The notes under the pieces were generated by a model. It was not told the origin of the DNA. It was given only the letters and a program-made list of their open reading frames with translations, and searched no databases. From positions 1-53,350 of the forward strand of contig CAZVYN010000020.1 in NCBI GenBank assembly GCA_964631125.1: a DNA stretch of 53,350 nucleotides, given 5' to 3'. Below, one piece after another: positions 19,099 to 28,250 of the stretch; the first letter of the stretch is position 1, and every line of letters begins with the position of its first letter. Both the position numbers and the translations under genes were made by a program. This DNA comes from CAZVYN01 sp964631125 (GTDB lineage Bacteria; Eisenbacteria; RBG-16-71-46; CAIMUX01).

Positions 19099-20316
19099 AT
19101 GGAACGAAAGCTCTCCAACCGAGACGGCGGCCATCCGCCGCAGCCGGCGCAGCCCGCCGCCGCCGCGACGATCGACGGCCGCTCGGCCATCCACGAGTTG
19201 CTGCAGCACCGACCGCTGGATCGCGGCGCGGTCGACCAGTTCCTGCGGGAGCACACGTTCCCCTTCGTGAAAGGCACGAGCTGCACGTTCCTCTATCGCG
19301 GAGAAGCCGACTCGGTCGTACTGCGCAGCTTCATCTTCGGGCTGCCCTCGGCGCAGCCGTTCCAGCGCGTGCTCGGGACCGAACTCTGGTTCCTCGTGAT
19401 GGAGCTGCCCGAGCAATCACGGATGGAATACAAGATCGAGGTCGCGACGCGCGCGGGCAGCCGCTGGATCGAGGATCCTCTCAACCCGCTGCACGCGCGT
19501 GATCCCTTCGGCGCGAACTCGGTCGTGCACGGATCGGGCTATGAGGAGCCGGAGTGGGCGCGGCCTGATTCTGAGACGCGCACGGGATCGTTCGAAGACT
19601 TCCTCTTCAGCTCCGCGGCCTTCGGCGATGAGCGCAAGGTGACGGTCTATCTGCCCGCGCGCTTCCGCCGCAGCCGCACCTATCCGGTGCTGATCGTGCA
19701 CGACGGCGGCGACTATCTGAAGTACTCGGGACTGAAGGTGGTCCTCGACAATCTGATCCACCGGCTGGAGATCCCGGAGCTGATCGCGGTGCTGACCTAC
19801 CCGGAGGATCGCCTGGTGGAATACGGCAATGACGAGCGGCACGCGCGGTTCCTGGTGGAAGAACTACTGCCGAAAGTCGAAGCCGACTACCCGCTGCGCA
19901 AGGACCCCGCGTCGCGCGGCATGATGGGCGCGAGCTTCGGCGCGGTGGCCGCGCTCTCGACCGCGGTCCGCTACCCGGGCGCCTTCGGACGCCTGCTCTT
20001 GCAGTCGGGCTCGTTCGCCTTCACCGACATCGGCAAGCGCCACGAGCGCGGCCCGGTCTTCGATCCGGTCGTGGCTTTCATGAACAAGTATCGCAAGCAG
20101 CCGACGCGCGTCGTCGACCGCGCCTACGTGAGCTGCGGCATCTACGAGTCGCTCATCTACGAGAACCGCTCGCTCGTACCGCTCCTGCAATCGACCGGCA
20201 TGGAGGTCAAGTACACCGAGTCGCGCGACGCCCACAATTGGGAAGCCTGGCGCGACCGCTGCCGCGAAGGCCTCTCCTGGCTGTTCGAAGGGCCATTTTG
20301 GATGGTGTATGAGTAA
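19099..20316 (+). CDS. enterochelin-esterase-like alpha/beta hydrolase
   Basis: 405 aa. About 130 N-terminal residues form a beta-rich domain (FVKGTSCTFLYRGEADSVVL), like the N-terminal domain of Fes. A putative esterase domain (PF00756 type) follows: FGDERKVTVYLPARF, VLIVHDGGDYL, nucleophile Ser in MMGASFGAVAALS, and a His late in DAHNWEAWRDR. Fes-type enzymes hydrolyse trilactone siderophores, while others act on acyl or feruloyl esters. No secretion signal is seen, so it is cytoplasmic. Pairing with an S51-like peptidase suggests joint breakdown of a depsipeptide-like molecule (inference). A hairpin lies directly after the stop. Confidence 0.8.
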   Translation: MERKLSNRDGGHPPQPAQPAAAATIDGRSAIHELLQHRPLDRGAVDQFLREHTFPFVKGTSCTFLYRGEADSVVLRSFIFGLPSAQPFQRVLGTELWFLVMELPEQSRMEYKIEVATRAGSRWIEDPLNPLHARDPFGANSVVHGSGYEEPEWARPDSETRTGSFEDFLFSSAAFGDERKVTVYLPARFRRSRTYPVLIVHDGGDYLKYSGLKVVLDNLIHRLEIPELIAVLTYPEDRLVEYGNDERHARFLVEELLPKVEADYPLRKDPASRGMMGASFGAVAALSTAVRYPGAFGRLLLQSGSFAFTDIGKRHERGPVFDPVVAFMNKYRKQPTRVVDRAYVSCGIYESLIYENRSLVPLLQSTGMEVKYTESRDAHNWEAWRDRCREGLSWLFEGPFWMVYE

Positions 20317-20317
20317 C

Positions 20318-20346
20318 AACGGCGCGGCAGCAGCCGCGCCGTTTCC
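20318..20346 (+). terminator. intrinsic terminator-like hairpin
   Basis: A perfect 11-bp stem (20318-20328 with 20333-20343) and AGCA loop, immediately after the esterase stop. The T run is short (TTT within GTTTCC), so termination may be partial and the next gene, 40 nt on, could be read through. Confidence 0.6.
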
Positions 20347-20385
20347 TATCCTGCTCCCGTCACCCCTTCGAGAGGCCCTTGGAGC

Positions 20386-21342
20386 ATGAACCCCGAGTCT
20401 CTCGCCGCACTTGATCGTCTCACGCGCGCCTCTCTCCTCCCCGCCGCTACCTCCGAAAAACTCCGCCGCATCGCCCAAGGCGCCCGCGTCCCCATCCGCA
20501 CCGAACTCCGCCTCTTCCTCTACGTCTCCGTCCTCCTCATCTCCACCGGCGTCGGCCTCCTCATCAAAGAGAACCTCGAGCGCATCGGCCCCCTCGGCAT
20601 CTCCCTCTCTCTCGCCTTCGCCGCCGCCGCCTGCCTCTTCTATGTCGCGCGTCGCGCCGCGCCGTTCACCTGGGGACGCGCCGCCGACCAGCACATGGCG
20701 ATCGACTACGTGCTCTTGCTGTCGATGCTGCTGCTCACGGCCGACCTCACCTACATCGAGCGGACCTTTCCGCTCTTCGACTCGGCCTGGGCGCTGCACT
20801 TGCTCGTGATGTCGATCGTCGCGGTGGCTCTCGGCGCTCGCTTCGACTCCCGCACCGTCTTCGCGCTGGGGCTCTCCTCATTCGCCGCCTGGCGCGGCGT
20901 CTCGGCCAACACGCTCGAACAAGTGTTCTGGGCCTCGTCCTACCGCGGCGTGAGCCTCAACTCGCTCGGCTGTGGCGTCCTCTTCGTCGGCGTCGGTTGG
21001 CTGCTGCTGCGCACGAAGCGAAAGGCGCACTTCGAACCGAGCGCGACCTATCTCGGGTGGATGCTGGTCCTGGGAGCGCTCTTCCGACTCTCGTGGCCGC
21101 TGCTCACGGTGACCGGCGTCGGCCTCGCGGTGCTGGGTTCGCGCGTGCGTCGCTACTGGCTCTTCGCCCTCGGGGTCGCCGGCGCCTACGTCGGCGCCGG
21201 CCGTTTCGTGACTCAGTTCTTGCGGGACGACATCGCCCAGGCGCTCTGGTTTCTCCTGAGTTCGATCGCGGTCATGGCGCTGCTCATCCGCAAGGGTCGT
21301 CGCTGGCAAGAGGCGACGAAGCTGAACGAGGCGCAGCCATGA
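20386..21342 (+). CDS. DUF2157-like polytopic membrane protein
   Basis: 318 aa. A soluble N-terminal helix pair (LAALDRLTRASLLPAATSEK) is followed by about nine hydrophobic segments, the first with LFLYVSVLLISTGVGLLIKE. This layout is that of DUF2157 membrane proteins of unknown function. Its stop overlaps the start of the next membrane gene as ATGA, so the two are translationally coupled. The first part (about 20390-20640) has a striking excess of C in codon third positions and long pyrimidine runs on the coding strand, unlike the rest of the gene. No catalytic motif is seen. Confidence 0.7.
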   Translation: MNPESLAALDRLTRASLLPAATSEKLRRIAQGARVPIRTELRLFLYVSVLLISTGVGLLIKENLERIGPLGISLSLAFAAAACLFYVARRAAPFTWGRAADQHMAIDYVLLLSMLLLTADLTYIERTFPLFDSAWALHLLVMSIVAVALGARFDSRTVFALGLSSFAAWRGVSANTLEQVFWASSYRGVSLNSLGCGVLFVGVGWLLLRTKRKAHFEPSATYLGWMLVLGALFRLSWPLLTVTGVGLAVLGSRVRRYWLFALGVAGAYVGAGRFVTQFLRDDIAQALWFLLSSIAVMALLIRKGRRWQEATKLNEAQP

Positions 21343-22547
21343 TCCGTGCGCTGGCCGCCTCCGACCGCGCGCACGAGATGCGCGAGCAAACCGAGCGCTG
21401 GATTCGCGCCGAGCTGATTCCGCCGGCCAACGCGGCGGCCGCGCGGGCGCTGATGTCGGACGACGAGCCAGGCGCCAAGCATTCCGTCCGCCCGTCGCGC
21501 GTCTTCCAAGTGATGGGCGCCGTCTTCTCCGCCATCGGAATCGGGGCCGCGACCTCGCTGTACTTCTTGATCTTCAGCGGTGGCGGCCTGCGCCCGCTCC
21601 TCTTCATCGGCCTCGCGCTCTTGGCCGCGACCGAGTGGCGCGCGCGGGCGCAACGCCACGCCGCAGGGGGATTCGAGCTGGCCGCGTCGTTCCTCGGCGT
21701 CGCGCTCTTCCTCGCCGGGATGATTCAACTCCTCGAGGATGTCGGCGCCTGGCGCGGCGACTCGCTCGTCCGCCCCCTCCTGGCGCTAGGCGCGCTGCTC
21801 TGGGCCGCCGCCGCCTGGCGCTGGGGACATTGGCTCCTCGGCGCACTGGCCTGCGCCTTCTTCTTCTTCTTCTTGGGGCAGTTTCCCTACGCGCGAGTGT
21901 CGTGGCTCGTCTTGGCCAGCGCGCTCGTCGTGCTGTTCAGCCGGATGTCGCACGTCGCGCCCGACGCCAAGCTCCCGACGCTCACACCGTCGGAGCGTCG
22001 CACCGCGCTCGCCGCGCTCGTCGTCGCGATCGGCGCGCTCTATCTCTCGGTGCAGTGGACCGGCTACCGCTACGCGCTGATCGAACGCTTCTCCCGCGGC
22101 GGCGATCCGATGCCGTTCCTTCCCTGGTTCCGCCCGATCTCGATCGCGGGCACGGTGCTTGTGCCGCTGGCGTTGCTCGCGTCTGGCATCCGATGGCGTC
22201 GGCGAGTGCTCCTCAACGCGGGCACGCTCTTAGCGGCGGTTTCGATCGCGACGTTGCACTGGCATCTGCCAACGATCGCGCACTGGGCGATTCTGATTCT
22301 CGGTGGAGGCGTGTTCCTCGCGGTCGGTCTCTCGCTCCGCCGTTGGTTCGACCACGCGCCCGATCGCGAACGCGGCGGATTCACCGCCGATCCGATCTTC
22401 GAAGACGCCGAGGAATCGTCGCGCCTCGAGACGGCGGCATCACTCGGAACGATGTCCCCAGAGGCGAAGCCGACCACGAGTGACGGCCCTCGGTTTGAAG
22501 GCGGCGGCGGCAAAGCCGGCGGTGGCGGAGCGTCGGGCTCGTGGTAA
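21339..22547 (+). CDS. polytopic membrane protein with Gly-rich GASGSW tail
   Basis: 402 aa from the ATG at 21339 inside the ATGA overlap. An amphipathic N-terminal segment of about 55 residues (MREQTERWIRAELIPPANAA) precedes about ten hydrophobic helices, with a few aromatic-rich loops such as LGQFPYARVSW. The last 20 residues form a Gly-rich tail ending GGASGSW. That ending is otherwise familiar from TPM-domain (YgcG-type) membrane proteins, so its presence here is unusual. Likely works as a pair with the preceding DUF2157-like protein. Function unknown. Confidence 0.75.
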   Translation: MIRALAASDRAHEMREQTERWIRAELIPPANAAAARALMSDDEPGAKHSVRPSRVFQVMGAVFSAIGIGAATSLYFLIFSGGGLRPLLFIGLALLAATEWRARAQRHAAGGFELAASFLGVALFLAGMIQLLEDVGAWRGDSLVRPLLALGALLWAAAAWRWGHWLLGALACAFFFFFLGQFPYARVSWLVLASALVVLFSRMSHVAPDAKLPTLTPSERRTALAALVVAIGALYLSVQWTGYRYALIERFSRGGDPMPFLPWFRPISIAGTVLVPLALLASGIRWRRRVLLNAGTLLAAVSIATLHWHLPTIAHWAILILGGGVFLAVGLSLRRWFDHAPDRERGGFTADPIFEDAEESSRLETAASLGTMSPEAKPTTSDGPRFEGGGGKAGGGGASGSW

Positions 22548-22565
22548 TCGGGCAGCCCGCGACCG

Positions 22566-25415
22566 CTAGCGAATCAGGATCGTCTTGCGCTCGATGCTCT
22601 GCGCGCCCTGGCGCAGCCGGACGAAGTAGACCCCCGCCCCAACCGGATGTCCGAGGTTGTCGCGGCCGTCCCACTCGCGCGCGTGTTCACCCGCGGCGAG
22701 CGTCCCCGACGCGAGGGTGCGCACGATGCGGCCCGACACGTCGAGCACGTCGAGCGAAACGGCTGGGCCCGAGATCGCAACGGTGAAGCGGAGCGTCGAC
22801 TGGCGCGTGAACGGGTTGGGAGTGGCGCCTGCGAGCGAGAACCGACGCGTCACACTTCCGTCCACTGAGCCGTCCGCTCCGTCGTCCGCTACGCCGACCG
22901 TCGCCTCGCAGTCGTACCCCTGGATGTCGTTGATTCCCCACGAATCGAGCACTCCGATGTCCTGCCCGGCGCGATCGCGCACGATCAAACTCCAGGCCCC
23001 GTCGAGCGGCTGACCGATCAAGACGGCGAGCGAGCCCGCCGGCGTCAGGGTCTGCGGGTAGTTTCCATAGATATTGTCGCCGCTGCCGCCGGTGCGATTG
23101 TGCAGCGTCACCTGCGTGCTGTTCGGACTCTTCAGGAAGACCTCGAGGTCCCCGATGTAGGGGTGCGTGATGTGGACGTCGACGTTGAAGGACGCCGTGA
23201 CGCTGGCGCCCGTTCCGCTCACGTTCATGATGCTCGTCACGCCGACGGCGTTGTTGTCGGGGATGGCGAGGTTCGGCGCCACCGACTGCGAGACACCTTG
23301 CACGACGCCGGTCCCGATCGAGAGTGAGAGGATCGCCGTCGAGCGGGCCGCCCCTTCGTAGGTCACCTCCAGCGAGAGATCGATCTCGCCGCCGCACGCG
23401 AAGCCTGGGTCGATGCTGAGCACGTACGCGACGAGGTTTTCTTCGACCGCGCCCATCGGGAGGTCGGGGTACGCCGAGATGGCTACGTCGATCGAGACGC
23501 CCGGAGTCGTCGTCGAGAGTTCGCCCGAGACGTCGACCGCGTCGAGCGTGCCGGCGTTCTCCAGCGCGATCGTCAGGAGCACCGTCTCTCCGGGATCCGC
23601 CACGCCGTTCCCGCCGGTCTGGTCGAGGCTGGTCCCGTCGATCCCGAGCGAGACCGTCGGCAGATCGAGGATGTTCTGCGCGACGAACTTGTCGATGAAG
23701 ACGTCCGCGTGCGGGCCGGCCGGCTGGAGCATCTGCGCCGCCTGCACGGTCGCGGTCGCGAGGTCGGGCATGCGCGGCCCCGCGCCAATCCCGAAGTGCG
23801 ACTCGAGGACGATCTGGTCGATCTCTGCGCGCGTTTCCCCCATCCCGACGAGCGTCAGAAGCGACTGGAAGAGCGGGGTCGACCAGAGCTCGTCGGATTG
23901 GAAGCCGCCGGGAATCGTTTGGTGCGCGCCATACGTCTGCGACGGATCGTACTGCGCCGCGAACGCGTTCAGGATTCGTCCGGGCCAGCAGGGTGCGGGC
24001 GTCCCATGGCCGTCCCAACTGAAGACCCACTCGGGGTGGAAGGTCGGGCCGTTCGGCGTGCTGTAGCTGTAGGACCCCGCCCAGTAATCGCCGAAGCCCT
24101 CACCCATCGCGCCGGCGTCGCCGCCGCCCCAGTTCGAGTTGATGCCGTAGTGGATCGCATGGCCGTACTCATGGAGGACGACGTCGGCGTCCTCACTGTC
24201 GTCGACGCAGCCGTGTCCGAACGCCATGCGGTTCGATCCGGGGATGTAGTGCGAGTTGTCCGCGCCGGAGAGGCCGTCGGTGTCCGTGCCGATCGATAGA
24301 TCCTGGATCCCGGTCGCCCCGACGAATCCGAGCGACTGCATATACCTTTGGTTCTGGTCGATGTGGAAGTAGCAGAGCGCATCGTTGAACGAGTTGACGC
24401 CCCGATTCGCAGTCCACTGACCGTTGGCCGTGGTGCTCGGCGGCGTGTTCGGACTCTCGAAGTTGATGATGTTGATCCACGGCCCGGTGAGTGAGTAGAC
24501 CGATCCGTTGAACGTGATGTCGAGCAAGTTGCGCGTGAGGTAGGCGCCGGCGAACGAGCCCGCCGGCGAGTTGTCCTGGAGCGTGGCGTTGTTCAAGGTC
24601 GCTCGCGGGTCGGGATCGAAGACGACGCCCGTCCCCATCGCGCGGGCCGCCGCGTCGTAGCCCGTCGTCGCCGCCTCGAACTGCGCCCAACGCTGGAACG
24701 CCGACGACCGATCACCGAGCGCGCCCGTGTACTCCTGGATCCGCTCCTCCGCGGGGCGGACGCTCTCCTCCGTCTTCATGCGCTCGAGCGCCGTTTCGCG
24801 GATCGAGATCAAGCCGCCGGTCTGCGCGTCGAGCCTTACTTCCCAGGCGCCCATCGGGGCGGAGAGTTCGAGGTAGACGATCGACTGCAGTTCGAAACCG
24901 CTGTCGACCGGGACGTAGGCCACGCGGTAGCTCGGGCGAGCGACAAGGTCGCCGTGCGCGCGGAGCGCTTGCCAGGCGAGGTCATAGCCCTGGGCCTCTG
25001 CGAGGACGGATTGGGGACCGTTCGGCTGCGCCTTCGCGGGATACGTGTTGTTGTAGACGCGGTAGATCCGCCCGTCCGACTTCGCGATCGAGACGATGAT
25101 CTCGGCGCCCTCGACGTCGTACCCACCGAGCACCTGCTGGAAGCGGTAGTGCTCGCCGAGCAGGCTCTCCTGCGCGCGCGTGAAGCGGAGATTCGAGAGG
25201 TCAGGGGCGATCTGGTAGTCCGCCGCGCGAACGGAGAGGAACTCCCGCGCCAGCGACTCGCCGACGGCGCCGCTTCCCTGCCCCTGCCCCTGCCACATCG
25301 GCTCGAACTGCGCCCGGGGTGTCCCGCGGCCGTCGTCGTGCCGTGTATCGCGAAGCTCGACCGCCTGAACCGAAGCGGCGAGCGAGAGGAGGGCAGCGGC
25401 GAGGATGAGACGCAT
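22566..25415 (-). CDS. secreted M36-like metallopeptidase with P-domain and sorting domain
   Basis: 949 aa. Signal peptide of about 18 residues; an FTP/PepSY-like propeptide region (about 60-210) with YRFQQVLGGYDVEGAEI; a catalytic domain with zinc motif HEYGH (His415, Glu416, His419) and the third ligand Glu439 in GAMGEGFGDYWAGS, as in fungalysins. A beta domain (about 600-720) and a proprotein-convertase P-domain (THPYIGDLEVFLKSP, AGQDIGVLDSWGIND) follow, then a FlgD-like domain with WDGRDNLGHPVGAGVYFVRL ending KTILIR. An exported protease, probably held at the cell surface through the C-terminal domain. All zinc-binding residues are present. Convergent with the DUF2157-like pair and divergent from the Cys-module gene. 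Confidence 0.9.
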   Translation of the reverse strand: MRLILAAALLSLAASVQAVELRDTRHDDGRGTPRAQFEPMWQGQGQGSGAVGESLAREFLSVRAADYQIAPDLSNLRFTRAQESLLGEHYRFQQVLGGYDVEGAEIIVSIAKSDGRIYRVYNNTYPAKAQPNGPQSVLAEAQGYDLAWQALRAHGDLVARPSYRVAYVPVDSGFELQSIVYLELSAPMGAWEVRLDAQTGGLISIRETALERMKTEESVRPAEERIQEYTGALGDRSSAFQRWAQFEAATTGYDAAARAMGTGVVFDPDPRATLNNATLQDNSPAGSFAGAYLTRNLLDITFNGSVYSLTGPWINIINFESPNTPPSTTANGQWTANRGVNSFNDALCYFHIDQNQRYMQSLGFVGATGIQDLSIGTDTDGLSGADNSHYIPGSNRMAFGHGCVDDSEDADVVLHEYGHAIHYGINSNWGGGDAGAMGEGFGDYWAGSYSYSTPNGPTFHPEWVFSWDGHGTPAPCWPGRILNAFAAQYDPSQTYGAHQTIPGGFQSDELWSTPLFQSLLTLVGMGETRAEIDQIVLESHFGIGAGPRMPDLATATVQAAQMLQPAGPHADVFIDKFVAQNILDLPTVSLGIDGTSLDQTGGNGVADPGETVLLTIALENAGTLDAVDVSGELSTTTPGVSIDVAISAYPDLPMGAVEENLVAYVLSIDPGFACGGEIDLSLEVTYEGAARSTAILSLSIGTGVVQGVSQSVAPNLAIPDNNAVGVTSIMNVSGTGASVTASFNVDVHITHPYIGDLEVFLKSPNSTQVTLHNRTGGSGDNIYGNYPQTLTPAGSLAVLIGQPLDGAWSLIVRDRAGQDIGVLDSWGINDIQGYDCEATVGVADDGADGSVDGSVTRRFSLAGATPNPFTRQSTLRFTVAISGPAVSLDVLDVSGRIVRTLASGTLAAGEHAREWDGRDNLGHPVGAGVYFVRLRQGAQSIERKTILIR

Positions 25416-25546
25416 GGGGTTCTCCGGGGAGTGTGGCTACGAGGTGGTCGGAAACGTGCGCCGTCGAGTATCCCACAGCGTTCGGCTGCGGCGCCGCATC
25501 GCAGGCGATACTCGTGGGCGCCCCGCTCTAACCGCGGAGACGAATC

Positions 25547-26860
25547 GTGCAGACCCGCCCGAACCGACGCCTTTCCCCAGTCGTCAGGACCCTGGCAGCG
25601 GCCGCGGCCATCGTGTCGCACGCGCCGCTGGCGCGATCGGGTCCCCATGCGGGCGGGACCCTGATCCTGCACCGCGAGGCATCGATCACGTACACGCAGG
25701 ACGATTCCGACCCTTGCGGCTTGGAGCTACTCGAGAGCTGCGAATCGGCTCTGACGAGCGGCCGAGGGAACGAGATCGTCATCCTCTCCATCTACGCAGC
25801 GTTTCCGGTCGCCTCGTCGCCTCGGATGACGGAAGTCCGATTCTCCGTCGCGACGGAAGAGCGCTCGAGCATCGCCGAGATCGGCTCCTGCGCCGACGAG
25901 ATGCTGCTCGACCCCGAATGGCCGGAGAGAGGCTCCGACGTGGAACTGCGGTGGAACGAGCCGGCCCGTGATCGCCTCGTGCGAGTCGCCTGGCTCGCGG
26001 TCTCGAACCAAGACGATCTGTGGAGCGCTCGAGTGTCCCTGCTCCGGCACAACCTCTCCGACTGGACACTCGCGGACGACGCGCAACCCGCCGCCCACGA
26101 CGAGGCCGCCGGTTACGGCGTGTTCGGGTTCCTCCGCCCCGGGACGACACCCTGCCCCGACGGCGGCGAGCCGCTGGGCGCGTGCTGCATCCCTCCGGAG
26201 TGGCAGTGCGAGCGCCTGACCAGCTCACAATGTGACGCGCTCGACTTCTTCACGATCTTCTCCGGGCCCGGCGCCGACTGCGACGACGCTCCGTGCTCCG
26301 TGAATCTGAACCCGTGCTGTCTACCTGGAGACATCTGCCTCTACGCCTCGCGGGAGGGTTGCGAGGAGAAAGGCGGGTTCTTCCACGAGGATGACTTGCT
26401 CAGTTGCCTCCAGGTCTCGTGCGAGGTGGCCCCGCAGGGCGCGTGCTGCTTCGAAAACGGAGTCTGCTCGGGAGCAACCAATGAGCGCTGCTCCGCTCGC
26501 GGCGGCGTGTACCAGGGGGATCTCGTCCCGTGCGAACCCGCGCCTTGCCCGGCGGCCGGACGCTGCTGCTTCGCTTCCGACGGGAGCTGCGCGGTCCTCA
26601 TCGCGGAGGCGTGCGCCGAACAAGGAGGCGAGTTCACGCCAGGCGAGACGGACTGCCGGCCCAATCCGTGCGCTCAACCCCCCAGCGCCTGCCGCCTCTC
26701 GACGGACGTCGACTCGTGCGCAGTTCTGACGCCCGAGGAGTGCAAGGAAATCGGGATCGTGTTCCAGGGGGACGGGATCCCGTGTTCCGAGAGCTACTGC
26801 GGTCCGTGGCCCGCCGTCGAGCAACACAGTTGGGGGCGGATCAAGCTCGGTTTCCGCTGA
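25547..26860 (+). CDS. secreted cysteine-module protein with WGRIK tail
   Basis: 437 aa. An N-terminal signal region, then about 190 residues of beta-type sequence with few cysteines. From about residue 220, five or six modules of 38-45 residues follow, each starting with a CC pair (GACCIPPEWQC, GACCFENGVCS, GRCCFASDGSC), with a central GG-x-F/Y and a closing C-x-P-C/S-C, rich enough in Cys to form several disulfides. The C-terminus is VEQHSWGRIKLGFR, a tail I associate with surface proteins of Eisenbacteria-like genomes. Likely an extracellular structural or binding protein; no enzyme motif. Divergent from the M36-like protease, sharing a 131-nt intergenic region. Confidence 0.75.
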   Translation: MQTRPNRRLSPVVRTLAAAAAIVSHAPLARSGPHAGGTLILHREASITYTQDDSDPCGLELLESCESALTSGRGNEIVILSIYAAFPVASSPRMTEVRFSVATEERSSIAEIGSCADEMLLDPEWPERGSDVELRWNEPARDRLVRVAWLAVSNQDDLWSARVSLLRHNLSDWTLADDAQPAAHDEAAGYGVFGFLRPGTTPCPDGGEPLGACCIPPEWQCERLTSSQCDALDFFTIFSGPGADCDDAPCSVNLNPCCLPGDICLYASREGCEEKGGFFHEDDLLSCLQVSCEVAPQGACCFENGVCSGATNERCSARGGVYQGDLVPCEPAPCPAAGRCCFASDGSCAVLIAEACAEQGGEFTPGETDCRPNPCAQPPSACRLSTDVDSCAVLTPEECKEIGIVFQGDGIPCSESYCGPWPAVEQHSWGRIKLGFR

Positions 26861-26977
26861 CCAGATCCCGGTCCGCGTGGTCCGCACGAGCAGCCGCTCT
26901 TCCTCGTCCCCGGCCCTTCCAGACTTCCGTACCATCGTGTAGCTTCTGCGCTTCCATTCACGAGGGAGCTGAGCACC

Positions 26978-28237
26978 ATGGCGACCGCTACGCGCAAGAT
27001 CGGCCTCTCGCTCGGAGCCGATATCTGCTGGCCGATCTGCTACGAAGAGATGATGAAGCGGCTCGATCTGGCGCTCCCGATCGGGGGCGAGACGGTCCGC
27101 TTCGAGGTCGACCGCGTCACGATCGAGCCGTTCGACCTGCGCCAGCCCTGCCGGTACGACCTGGTCGTCGACCGACTCACGCACTGGTATCACACGAGTC
27201 GCGAGTGGATAAAGAAGTCGGTCCTGATGGACGGCCTCTACGTCTTCAACAATCCTTGGTCGGTGCAGTCGATGGAGAAGCACACGACCTACTGCGCGAT
27301 GATGGCGCTCGGCCTGCCCATCCCCGACACCTGGATGGTTCCGCCCAAGGAATACGAGCCGAAGGACGACCTGCAGCCGACCTTGGAGCGCTACGCCAAG
27401 CTGTTCGATCTCGGTGTAGTCGGCGGCAAGCTCGGGTATCCGATGTTCATGAAGCCTTTCGACGGCGGCGGCTGGAAGGGCGTGAGCAAGATCGACGATG
27501 AAGCGGAGCTGCGCAGCGCCTACGAGCAGAGCGGGCGCAACGTCATGCATCTGCAGAAGGCCGTGCATCCTTTCGATCTGTTCGTGCGCTGCATCGGGTT
27601 CGGTCCGCAAACCTATTTCGTGAAGTACGACCCGAGCGCGCCGCTCCACGATCGTTACACGATGGAGACCGGGTTCGCCCCCGCCGACGAGTTGCAGGCG
27701 CTGGCCGACATGACGCTCACCATCAACACCTTCTTCGGTTGGGACTTCAACAGCTGCGAAGCGCTCCGACAAGACGGCCAGTGGTTCCCGATCGACTTCG
27801 CCAATGCCTGCCCCGATTCGCAGGTGACCTCGCTGCACTATCACTTCCCGTGGCTGGTCATGGCCAACCTGCGCTGGTCGCTCTTCGTCGCCGCGTCGCG
27901 CCGGCCGATGCGCAAGACGCTCGATTGGGCGCCATACTACGAAGTCGCGTCGCGCCAACTGCCGTATGCCGAGCGTTTGGTCGAGTACGCCAAGATCGCG
28001 CGTCGCCGTTTGGAGGCCGATCGCTTCGAGGAGTTCTGCGCGACGCACCTCTCGCATCTCGATGAGGTCGCCTTCGAGTTCTTCCGGACGCCGACCGCGA
28101 AGGACGCCATCCGACAGAAAGTGACCGCGCTCTATCCTGCGCACGAGATCGAGTCGTTCACCGAGCTGTTCTGGGAGCGGATCCAGCTCTGGCGCAAAGA
28201 CGCGGAGCTGGGACAGAAGCCGAAGAGGTCCCGGTGA
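26978..28237 (+). CDS. ATP-grasp enzyme (RimK-like), first gene of amidoligase operon
   Basis: 419 aa. The ATG at 26978 follows GAGGGAGC. The N-terminus IGLSLGADICWPICYEEMMK begins a preATP-grasp domain. The core shows GYPMFMKPFDGGGWKGVSKI (nucleotide-binding loop), a central segment with LFVRCIGFGPQTYFVKYDP and the metal-binding end FPIDFANACPDSQ, close to the R/E-x-x-x-I-D-x-N pattern of RimK-like ligases. The C-terminal 130 residues are helical. Expected to link a carboxylate to an amine using ATP in the cytoplasm. It differs clearly from paralogues A-C. The next gene starts 13 nt after its stop, followed by two more at 4 and 10 nt spacing. Confidence 0.85.
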   Translation: MATATRKIGLSLGADICWPICYEEMMKRLDLALPIGGETVRFEVDRVTIEPFDLRQPCRYDLVVDRLTHWYHTSREWIKKSVLMDGLYVFNNPWSVQSMEKHTTYCAMMALGLPIPDTWMVPPKEYEPKDDLQPTLERYAKLFDLGVVGGKLGYPMFMKPFDGGGWKGVSKIDDEAELRSAYEQSGRNVMHLQKAVHPFDLFVRCIGFGPQTYFVKYDPSAPLHDRYTMETGFAPADELQALADMTLTINTFFGWDFNSCEALRQDGQWFPIDFANACPDSQVTSLHYHFPWLVMANLRWSLFVAASRRPMRKTLDWAPYYEVASRQLPYAERLVEYAKIARRRLEADRFEEFCATHLSHLDEVAFEFFRTPTAKDAIRQKVTALYPAHEIESFTELFWERIQLWRKDAELGQKPKRSR

Positions 28238-28250
28238 ACAGGAGGACCCA

